A stretch of 64,000 nucleotides of DNA, from positions 1,102,840 through 1,166,839 of the forward strand of contig NW_019091486.1 in assembly GCF_001949145.1 (NCBI RefSeq). The letters are read 5' to 3'. Shown in pieces: positions 37,286-48,200 of the stretch; positions within the stretch are counted from its first letter, which is position 1; each line of letters opens with the position of its first letter. The translations under genes and the position numbers were made by a program. The notes below the pieces were generated by a model. It saw only the letters and a program-made list of their open reading frames with translations. It did no database searches and was not told where the DNA came from. The stretch is from Acanthaster planci (Eukaryota; Echinodermata; Asteroidea; Valvatida; Acanthasteridae).

Positions 37286-40097
37286 AGCCACAATGCATGC
37301 TCAGGGCTTATCCAGCAAATTACATGTATACCATGTACATGTACTTACATGTAGTAAATACACATTGTACAGTGTACCAAGTGGCAGCTAAACTTTGCCT
37401 TTCAAGTTTACACAGTTGGTCACATGATATTAAAACCCTTTGTCAATAGATTTAATGAGAGAAATGGATCAGTTTCAATGGTTTTGTGAGGAAGATTTCA
37501 TTGAGAAAGTGGATTTTTTTGTGTAGTGAATGTAATGTGCGGAAACCTGATCAGCTATGATTAATCTGATCTATTGCAATCAAAAACCAATCCCCAGAGT
37601 ATTACTAAGGTAACATTAAAACCTGATAGAAAGTACATTAACAGGCCTACATGTAGTCCTACAAGAGCTGCAACGCACACAAGGTTGTTATGCCTTTATG
37701 GAAGTTGGTTACGGTGGCCTAAAAGTTGTCATTGCTGGGAAAAATTAGTGAAGGCAAACGTACATGTACATGTATGGAAGTACACATACATGTACATGTA
37801 CATGTACATGTAGGCCTACAGGTAGGCCCTACATGTAAGAAAGAGATCCACAAACACATCCACACATACCCATCAGTTGATAATGTTGATCAAGTTGATG
37901 TGCACAAACCATGCTGACCTGATGACAATAAGAATATGATGTTTCAAAGTTGCTACTGTAGTAACCAGAATGCGACTTCCAAATTCTATTTACGGCATTC
38001 CGTTGTGGCATTGCAACAGCACAATCAGTACGCACCCGTACGTTGCTCATCAATCTGGACGTGCTACCTGGTAGGATCGAGTCCACTCGCCATGGGATTT
38101 TTCCCCCTTTTTTTCATTCTACATTTTATAAATCAGATCATGTTTACTTTCTGCATATGTTTTTCTTTCTGTGTTGGTAGATTCATACCCTGGAAAGATT
38201 TTTTTAAGGGAAATTATACAAATGATAGAGTCAGCGAGTTCCATTTGTTGTAGACTGGTTTGGCTCCTGATTCCAATACACCTTACTTATGCAAGAAAGC
38301 AGACTGACATGACAGATACTTGTCTTATCTTCTGCAATACAAATTCCAACTTTGTTGGCCCTAGACCTATTTTCTAAGTAAACAAGATGCTTCAACATTT
38401 TCCCTGCGGAATACAGACATTGATTTTTCCCTTAAAATGTGTCAGAAAGTGATAACATGTCCTAAAAAGTGATTTTAGCTGAGAAAATTCCACAGATTTT
38501 AGTTAGAAAACATGGACAGTTTCATACTCACAACACTTGATCATTTGATGCCCCTGTACACAAACTAGAATTGGGGCCTAGGACTGGTCATGCCAGTACA
38601 TGTATGTAGTAGAAGCCTGGTAGCTTCATGCACTAGGTACACACTGTAGGCCTTAGGCTTAGCCATGCTAGCCACAGGCCAAAGTACCGGTAACAGACTA
38701 GAATGCTTTGGAATTTCTTAGCTAAATTTCTCTTTTTAGGACATGTTATCAATTTCTAATGGCTGTTGCAACGTTTTCAGGGAAGTGTAGTCCGTTTAAA
38801 GAAATCTTTCCAAAAACGCGTTCAAAAATTCAGACAAGGCTCATACAATGTACGTCATACAGTGTACATGTACATGTGCGTACAAATTGTAGGCCTTGGC
38901 TCACATATACATGTATGTTAGTTGTAATTGTAGGCTGCCCCTGGGAATAGACTGTGGGGTTCGATATCTGCCATGCTCATCATGCTCATGGACGTCGAAC
39001 CTAACAGCACAGTTCTAGGTAAAGTTTGTGCTCACAAGTTCAGCACAGAAACGGGTCAATCCCCAGGTCAAGTGGTCCCTGAGTCAAGTCATCCCCAAAA
39101 ATTGAAACCCTCCATGCCCCAATCAAGTCATCCCCGGGTCAAGTCATCTCCAGGTCAAGTCCTCCCTCACTTTGACCTTAGTCATGCTAGTTCTTACAAC
39201 TTACAAGTGTCAGGCCTACATGTGGCTGTGTGTGTAATTTTTTCTTTCTTTTTAGAGCCAACACACTTTTCAGAACACACTTTCAAAGAGATAATCCAGT
39301 CCTGTCAGATATTTTGATTATTAATAAATGATTATTAAACAAATTAAAATAAATAGGCATAGGTCTACTTTGAATATAAAATAAAATAAATTTTTAAAAT
39401 ATCCAAATAAAAAAAGAAACAAATATATTAGGGCCTACCCCAGTAAAAACTTGAAAAGTAAATAAGAAATTTCATACATTATGCCCCCCCCAAAAAATCA
39501 CCCCATTAAAAACTTGAAAAGTAAAAAAAATGGACGACTTGACCAACAATAAAACATCCGTACGCATGATCTACTCCTTCCTCCGTGCATGGAGGTAGAA
39601 TCCATGCTCCATGCAAAACGCACAAGGTCCAATATCAAGTGGGAGTCTTTATCAAGTGGGCCTGTAACTCTTTTCTTTCCCTGCTAAATTTGAACTCTTC
39701 CCTGGAATTCATCCCCGCCCTTAGAGTTTATTTAGAAATGTGCAGACTTACCATTTATTTTACCCCTATTGCTGCTTGACTTCGACTGTACATATACTGC
39801 CTATGTCAACTCCCATGCTCAAAGTGGCTTCCCCCAAGTTTGTAGTTCTAGTTACTGACACAGGTCCTGTCAGCCATCCCATCGCGCGCTAGCGCTATGG
39901 ACGGAAGTACTGAGCGTGCACTTGTCAACCATCATGTGCGACCGTGCACATATGCTTCACATGTTCTAGGATTGGACAGCCTTATACCCTGTTTCACTAT
40001 ACGTAAAGTCTCAAACAATCAAACAGCTTAGACGGGAGCCCGACTAGAGCTGTTCCTAATTCTTTATCTGTTGTTTTTATTCCCTCAACACTTGTCG
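37286..40097. other. Gene-free stretch upstream of the tRNA gene
   Basis: The last TACATGTA-rich DNA of the left block lies at 37320-37350, 37760-37815 and 38860-38915. From about 39350 the sequence is very AT-rich. No gene supported. Confidence 0.5.
39066..39167 (+). repeat. Short imperfect repeat of gtcaagtcatcccc
   Basis: Five copies of a 14-16-base unit (ggtcaagtggtccct, gagtcaagtcatccc, aatcaagtcatcccc, gggtcaagtcatctc, aggtcaagtcctccc) occur here, with an interruption after the second. An inverted copy (ggacgacttgacc) lies near 39531-39543, so this may be one end of a decayed element. Confidence 0.6.
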
Positions 40098-40179
40098 GAC
40101 GAGGTGGCCGAGTGGTTAAGGCGATGGACTGCTAATCCATTGTGTTCTACACGCGTGGGTTCGAATCCCATCCTCGTCG
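40098..40179 (+). tRNA. tRNA-Ser (anticodon GCU)
   Basis: The 82-base sequence folds as a class II tRNA. The acceptor stem GACGAGG pairs with CCTCGTC and is followed by discriminator G. The A box TGGCCGAGTGG is at 40105-40115 and the B box GGTTCGAATCC at 40158-40168. The anticodon arm TGGA-CTGCTAA-TCCA places GCT at 40131-40133, decoding AGC/AGU. A short variable arm (tgtg/cacg) fits tRNA-Ser. There is no intron. A run of T follows at once, as expected for Pol III. Confidence 0.95.
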
Positions 40180-40182
40180 CCA

Positions 40183-40188
40183 TTTTTT
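40183..40188 (+). terminator. RNA polymerase III terminator of the tRNA-Ser gene
   Basis: Six T residues start four bases after the tRNA's last base, with a second T run just behind (40190-40195). This is the standard Pol III stop signal. Confidence 0.85.
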
Positions 40189-43100
40189 GTTTTTTCCAAC
40201 TCGGTCTTTCTTTTTCGATTTATGCGTGTACATACATATATCTTTCAAATTAAACCTCGTAAATGTAAACTCTTTATAACCTTTGATTCGTTTTTTTTTC
40301 ATGATGTATGTTGCATAACCGATCAAAAAAGTCTGTCATAATTCAACGAAAATATCACTTTCCATAGATGGGGATTGTACACTTCGGGACCCCCCAGTTG
40401 TCATTTTAATCTTGCAAAACGGGTAAGTCCCCTAAAGAACAATGGCAACACTCTCTTTCTTGCGCTGACCCTATTTGTTTTTGTTTTTTTTTATTTCAAA
40501 TTGCAAATTGTGAGAAAAAATGACTTTCTTACTGATAAGCTAGCCATGCAAATTTGAATCCACTGTGTCAAGTGTTAAAACAAGTCACAGTTTCCCCTTA
40601 TAATTCCCCGCAAAACTCAAAACCCTACCCTTTTTTGACAACAACCCTACAGTTATTGAGCATGATGTCACAGTCATCTACCAAGGTGAATTCATAAGTT
40701 AAAATGTAGCTCTCTCTTCCATTATAGGATCAGGGTCCCTGAATTCATAATCCCCCATGGATACCACAGAAATCATTGTTTTTTACTTCTTATCCATGTA
40801 TTTACTGATGGTTCCAAAAAGAGACGTGTAGATGTGAAAATGACATGTCACGACCGACTTGCAGGATATCTACACAGAGGACACAAAATAAACAGTTAAT
40901 ATGTATGCCTATCTGGTGGGACATCATTTTTTCACAGGAGGAAGAAACAAAATACTCAACAGAGGGCAGGATTTTTTCAACAGAGGCAGCTTAATTGAAG
41001 TCTGTTTGTCACAGACATTTCCAATTGTTATGAGCACAAACAATTTATCAAAAAGGGAACGGTTTGCTGTTTTCAATCTCAAAATAATATTTAAAAATAT
41101 TTATCCGTAGGCCAAATAGATGTACAGTATATCCAATCTTCCCATGAACCTCTGCCTGTCTATCATCATATTTGTGGAGCAGAAAAATAAACAACAGAAA
41201 AGCCAACGGGGGAAAAATCAGTACAGGCAAACAACAAACTGGCCGAGTTACAAGCTGATAACTAAGGTTACAAAAAGCAAAACAAGACAAAACAAAACAA
41301 AAAACGGGAACAAGTCCTTTCCAATCAAACCAGAGGACGCGTTTTTTACAGATGGACCTTCCCTGTTTCTTGTTTTCATTATGTATTGTGTACATTCTTT
41401 GAAGTGCATCGCCCCAGACTATACAGCTGTTGACAAGAGATCAGGCAAAAAGATTGAAAACATATGCAAACAAGGACTATTATATGAAAACTACAACGCA
41501 GATACAGCATGCATTATAAAGGGTAGCTGCCATCAATTTTTATGCAAACCTTCAAAATGCACCCTTGTGTCCCAAGTAACCTTATTTTCAAATTTTTTTT
41601 CATTATTTCAAAGAGTATTTTACTGTCTTTTTTGTCTTTTTGCTGAAGAATATCTCCACATTAAAGACCAAACTGTGATGTCGTCCCAGGAAGAAAGCCT
41701 TTCAATGTTACATTTGTTAGTATTGAAAAGTCCTGCGTTTTTGTAGATTTTGACCAACAAAATGTTCCATTCTGTGCTGATTCATTATTGTTAATGTGTT
41801 AAGTAAGCATCAATCCCTTTCTCAGAAATATTTTCAGAAAGTAAATTTTGAGTTCACAATTTAAACAGAAAAACCTATAGATGTACTGAGCTTTGTCTTC
41901 CCTGGATGACATCACAGCAACAGCGCCCCCAGTTATCCAGGAAAGTACGCTACACTTTTTAATGCATTCTTCCAAATATGAATGTAAATTCATTGCAGCT
42001 GCATTTTAATATGCTTTTCTCACCAGTGCCTACATGGTTCAGATAGAGACCAGCAAATCCGGGACAAAAATTTCCAGCAGGAAACTAACTAAACTAATAA
42101 GTAAACAAACAAAAGTATATATATAGCAATGCATGCTCTTCAAATGGGACACCCAACAAATTAATTTTACCAATTTTTTTCCCCCTGTATACAGGTCTAT
42201 CTCTTTTCATAAATATTTCAGGTTTTAGCCGCCAAACTCCACCTTTGTCGACTACTTTCATTGTTTCTTTTAATGGTGGTACTCTTTTAGCAATATTTCG
42301 GGACACACCACACATTTTACCAAAACTCTTGAAAATAAATGAAACAGATGCCAAGCATCTCATTTTCCTCACAGAACGCTAACTTGAAATATTGGGTTTA
42401 TTACTGTTATTAGGAGTTATATATAACACTCGTCTCGCACTGTGTTAATCAACATCCGATTTCATTTTGATTGTCATTTTTCTCCCTTTAACTTCATGTC
42501 CCATCCAAGAGTTATACGAGATTTCACAATAGCTAGATATGCACAGAAACGGCAAGAAATACAAGAATAAGAATTAGAAAGGCGCATACAAATCATTTCA
42601 ATTGTCATCTGATTTTCCCAATTAAATCTGCATAAGTCAAAGACAGGATTGAAATGGGATTGATGACTCAAGACCACTCCTTCAGTGAGCTCTTTTATCT
42701 CTTCCTTTCTATGTTAATGAAGTTTTTGTCTTCCATTCGCAAGAAATTTGGTTCTATTGATGGAGATGCATATAATCAACATCATTGTCCTACTTTATGG
42801 TTCCAACTTGAACAACAATCCCGTGCACAAGAGGATGCATAATGAAGTGCAGAAGACTGGCTGCAAATGTTGTTAGACGCTGCTTTGGTTTACATACAGT
42901 TTACATACACAAAGACTGTGTCAACGACTGCCTACCATTTTCAGGATATAAGTTATTTCAAGATATAATTTTTAAAATCAATCTTCTAAATTTCCTTTCT
43001 GAGTAGTCTTCCGAAACTCTAAACCGAATAAAATAAACATTAAAAATACAAAGATAGGCCTTGTTTGTTTGTGTGACTTTTATAATCTTACAAATAAAAT

Positions 43101-44904
43101 GGCACATGATCACTTTACAACTGCACAATACTACTGGCGAATCAGATGGTTGCATATTATTTCTACCTCGACTTTCATAGTCAACTTGAGTACTGTTTAT
43201 TAATATAAAGCTATGTATAACTTCAACAAATCAAAAGTGTAAAACCATTGATTATTGGGACCCTTTCACCACAGTACAAAACAAACTGCATCAGGATTAG
43301 GATATTTATGGGTTCTGCCCCTAATTTTGTCAATCGGGAACCCAACATTAAAATACAAAACACTGAAATGTAACAAGATCATGCATTAAATCTGTCCTAC
43401 ACTCCAGATGGTGATGATTATTATTATTGTTAATCATTTCTGCATGGTAATGAAACCAAGGATCCCTCAAAAGTGCCCTAGGTACTATGGCTCGTAAGCC
43501 TGAAGAAACCTGTAGAGAGGAGACAATGAGAAGCAGTTACAGTTTTAGAGGTGGGAGGAAAACCCCACAGGAATATTCTGGGTAAACCCATGGAATCAGG
43601 TAGGGACTGAAAACCTAATCCACATGTGGACTGGGCCGGGATTGGACCCTCAACTGCAGAGGTGAAAGGCCAACATGACTCCCCAGATAATTAGTGTGCA
43701 AAATGTACGTGTACATTACAAGAACTGTTACAAAATTAGTCTAGATTTTCTTTTTGCACAAAACTACAGAAAAGTACATTCAATTTCTTTGTTCTGTGCA
43801 AATATCAGATGTACACCTTCTGAAAGACCGATAAAGAAACATACTTCCAAGAAACTGATATAAACCTGTGGGTGCCATGCATGTCAACACCTAGGGTGTT
43901 TGGTTCAAGCTTGTATCGCTTGCAATGCTTGAAAATTTCAGGGGAAAACGAACACCAAGAAAGTGTGGACTGAATACAAGAGGGAAGCCTGGTTGACAAG
44001 TTGACTCGGGAAAATAGGCTTGGTTTGGTGGCTATATCCAAAATGATGAAACGTGCATACAATTTTTTTAATGATCAGGGGTAATTACCTAAAAATCCCT
44101 GATCAAGACCTACCAGGGTAATACAAGTAAGAAACAGCTCACACAGTGCACAACATGCTGTTTGATTGATGCACTTCACATCTGCACGAATGTTGCCTCT
44201 CTCACCAATGTTGCATCCCATTTGCCACTACGTACATGCTTGTAACTTTCCTGAGAACCATACAACCAGTAACAATCCAGACAGACAACACGTTTGGCTG
44301 GTGGCCACTTTTTGGCTAATCACAACTTTGTCAAAGTGCTGAGCAAATTATAATTTTGTCCCCAGTGAAGCACAGAACTATTTACATTAAACACTGTTTT
44401 TCCGGTGTCACAAGAATTAGTCAACGCCCCAGTAAAAACTTAACAGGTGCTGCATAGTTACGTGTACTTCTGCTTAAACACTGTATTTTCTCAATGATTT
44501 GATTTTCCTCTAATGCAAACGCTGTGTACAGTTAGCAAATTACTGTCCAAAAATCCTTTTTGTAGTGTTTGAAAAACTAGGATGAACTTTAGCCTCATAT
44601 TTTCAAAGAAATGTTTCCATAGAAATTCACAGGCATTCAACTTCAATAATCAAGTCACATCATCGCATCACGGAGGTACAAATTTTGAAAGAAATTCACA
44701 CAAACCAGTTGAAACACTTAATACTAATCCTTGCACAGACCTCCAATTCTTGATACACGTTTCTTCTCACAAGCATGGTACTTTTGTTTTAACTATCTTC
44801 ATCAGTTGTAGAAACTAGTTGTAAACAAAAGGGCATGTCATCTCTAGAATCTTAGATTTTGTTCCCTGTAAATTTAAGTACTGCATACTCAACTTTGATA
44901 AATC
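40189..44904. other. AT-rich gene-free stretch, nearly lacking TACATGTA
   Basis: No protein gene supported. The longest open frame of the window (208 codons, 41120-41746, plus) lies here, but it is rich in K, N and Q at first and then in F, L and C, and shows no known domain. A minus-strand SINE occupies about 43470-43690. The TACATGTA word, so common to the left, is essentially absent. Confidence 0.5.
43470..43690 (-). mobile_element. Degenerate tRNA-derived SINE
   Basis: On the minus strand the head reads tggggagtcatgttgg, cacctctgcag, then a B-box-like ggtccaatccc. It is followed by ttttcagtccctacctgatt and ggggttttcctcccacctct, phrases typical of a SINE family shared by many marine animals. 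It is degenerate but complete in order. Confidence 0.6.
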
Positions 44905-44910
44905 TTTATT
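44905..44910 (-). promoter_or_regulatory. Probable polyadenylation signal of the HEAT-repeat gene
   Basis: The canonical AATAAA (plus-strand tttatt) lies about 262 bases downstream of the stop codon at 45172-45174. It fits a short 3' untranslated region of roughly 45171 down to about 44890. Position and motif only. Confidence 0.5.
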
Positions 44911-45171
44911 GACATGCAAATAAATTTCCTATTTCAGACCCACCCAGTCCCTTGTCATCCAAGCCAATCTCAGATCAGATACAACACAGCAATGTTAAGA
45001 GATGTTTCCCTTAAGATGTGCATATCAAGGTTTAGGTTACTGCCAGCAATACTTCCAAGCAGTGATAAAACTGCTTGAGAAAATATTGTTGGTGTCAAGG
45101 TCTGAAGCTAGTCTGTGTCACACACTGTTGCTGGCTGAGGGCTGTTGTCGCTATGTTTGGTCTTCCAAACT

Positions 45172-45217
45172 TCAGAGTGGCGCACCGCACTGGTTGGCAA
45201 GGAGCTTGTTGATGTAA
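45172..45217 (-). CDS. HEAT-repeat gene, terminal coding exon with stop codon
   Basis: A strong acceptor (gtttcttgcag) opens 46 bases that complete a split Asn codon, add YINKLLANQCGAPL and end in TGA at 45172-45174. The phase fits exon 12 and a poly(A) signal follows about 262 bases on. The exon is very short, so the call rests on splice site, phase and stop. Confidence 0.65.
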
Positions 45218-48200
45218 CTGCAAGAAACCACACAAGACAACAGCTGATCACCCAACAAAAGACACGGGAGGTTGACTACTCTGCCAACTTATCCATTCTT
45301 CACACCGCATCGATAGACTAGGGCGTGCCATCGTTTCACTTATTGGTTAGCAGTTGGGCATGAAGCACCTTTGTGACGTCACTATATATATGTAGTGATA
45401 GCCAAATGCATTGGTTCATTGCTGGCTCAAAATTGCAGAAATTGCTGAGACAAGACACAAGACAAGTTTCGATATCGTCTCCAAAATAAGTGAATAAGGC
45501 ATTCCTGCACTTGTTACTGCATGCTCATTGCTGGCTCAAAATTGCAGAATTTGCTGAGAAAGTCACAAGACAATTTTTTTGGTTGTCTCCAAAATAAGTG
45601 AATAAGGCATTCCTACACTTTTTACTACATGCAGTGATACCCAAGAGTATTTCCCTCCAGAATGTGCAGAGAGAGAGGGGAGCAGGGGTAAGAAACATGC
45701 AGTACGTTGAATGAAAATGATGGTTGTTAAAAATGTCACCAGCTATATCACTTCAAACATTACACTGTAATGCCTTTCTCTTGGATGACACAACTATTTC
45801 TGGTTCTGCATTTTTTTCCTGTAGAGGGGCTACTCAAACATGTTCCTGGTTTTAATTGTGGACTGCAAAAACACCACCCCGATCTTTGGCCCAAATCTAC
45901 ATGTAGGAACGAGCGAGGTCAGTCTGGTGACTTACTTGGGATTGTACTGTTCCACTCTTCCCTTCAGTATATTGGGGCCCAGGTACTTGCCAAGCTCAAT
46001 CAGGCACAGACTGGCAGCACTGCTGGTGAGGGCATTATCACAGGACTGTTCAGTAAAAAAAAAATCCATATTTTTCAAAATTAGTTCCTCTCGATTTCTG
46101 AGATATTTTGAAGAGCTTGTATTCTTCTCATATTAATATTAACAACATTAATGGCCTAAGAGCAAGTTTATTTTCTTAAATTTTCAAACTTTTAACGACA
46201 CTCATTTGAAATCCATACACAGGCTTGGGAGAACTTTGCAATAGGCAGAGATGAGGACAGCAACATTGAGCAACAATTACGGTACATTACAAAAGACTTG
46301 ACTCTTACTAAAATTAACTAAGTTCTTCCTTAACAATGGCCGACATTGGAGGATTGCAGTCGGCAGCGTATCCAGCTGTTGGTGGGGGGAAGGGGAATTC
46401 AAAACGAATGTGGCTTCGGGCTCATTCAACATGATGTTTGGGAGGAAAAAATCAAAAGCCTTACTGACAGTCCCCACATCCTTGCGTGTATTTGCTGGTG
46501 TTGTTTTCTTTGGGTTTTGGTGCTAATAACTGATAAATAAATATAGTGATTACTTCCTTTCCTTCTCACCCACAAAGTTTTCTTTGCGAAAAAAAATTCC
46601 ATCAGGGGAGCCTGTCCCTCCCCCCCGGATATGCCAATGATTGCAGTAAATTCCTTCCTGTTCCTGAATACATGTACCTGCCACATTGGGATTTATCAAA
46701 CTTATGACACATGTGCGATCATTAGTTCCCGGGGCAGCTGGTGACATGTGGCTAACTGCAGTATGTAACGCTTAATCTTGGACACTCCAGGCACATAATG
46801 AATGCACTGGAGGAACGATTGAAAAAAACCCTGGATGCTTGAAGGCCTACGGTACATAAAAGCAAGTACAGAACACCTATTATATGCAAGAAGTACTGTA
46901 CATATACTACGTAAAGCAGGCGTCTTCATAATCCTGTACCAGCATCGTATGTTTAGGGTTCTTACATCCAAATACAGCACTTCTACTGGGACACCACCAA
47001 TCTGGTATTTTCAGTGCAAATACCGGTAGAAAGTGAGCCACACAGCAATGCAAATTAAGCACACAAATGAGAGCACTGGGAAACTGTCATTTGATCAAGG
47101 AAAAGAGACAACATGTAGTTGCCCATTACTAAAGAAAAAAGAGGAAGAAAAAAAAGAAGCAATTTTGACAAGTACGTTTTAAGCCAAGAGAAACAGCAGC
47201 TGCCCGTACTACGGATGGATTCACCAAGTTAAGTGAGGCTAGATGATCCATCCTTCAGACTTGTGTTAGTCTTTGCTAAAATCCTATTTACAAGGGGATA
47301 TCAAGATGATGGAGTATGCACCGAGGGCATCCTCCAGGCAAAAGCTAAATAGTGAAAGACTTTAATGGCATGTAGCTTGTCTGTAGTTGACTTAGCCCTT
47401 AAGTGCTTGAGTATTAGATGCACTTAAACTTCATACGCTTTCAAACACTGTGAAAAGCCTCTTGGAGTAGGGGGAACAGTAACAAATAAAAAATCTAAGA
47501 TGGCGTTAAACTGGCAGCAGACCTCTTGTCTTGGAGCTTCACGCATTTCTGTCAACGCTGGGTGACGACAGGCAATTATGTAGCTTCTGCAATTATCAGC
47601 CTGCTTGGCTGCATTCAAGTGCATCACTCTGTAATCCTCGGCAGTAGCCGAGGTTGCGACAAAAACCACTGTAAGGCTCACAATCTGTTACTAGCACGAT
47701 GCAAAATCACTGTCTTGCCCTTTCTTGCTTTCCAGGAGGAAAAAGCTTTGTTGTGTCAAGAATTTATTCTCGTTTACCTTCACTATTTCTTTGAGCCAAA
47801 AGAAAATGTGCACTATTTTCCAATACGACGACTTGTTGGCATCCCATTACAAGTATCACTGCACTGCCATAAGCCTGTGTTTCTTAGATTTTGGAAAGCA
47901 AAGCTCCTAAACTATGTTCCCCAAGCCATCAGCCTCATGAATGTGAAAACAAATTTAAAACCAAAAACAACAAAACAAAAAACTAGAAAGCAATAATAAA
48001 AAACAAAAAATGAATGCTTTCTACAAAACCCATAATCAATTAAATCAAGACCGATTTACAGTTTTGCCTTTTGCTTTCCCATTATGTTTTCAGGAATAAG
48101 GCCCCTTCAGTTGATTCTCACAATACATGCCCTTGCAGTAAATAATTATAAAAATGGTATTCATAAAGGCCATATATAATTAATGGGTATTCATGAGGGC

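Noticed and set aside
47526-47996. 156-codon plus-strand frame in an intron
   Set aside because: No domain; it ends in a Lys/Thr/Asn low-complexity tail.
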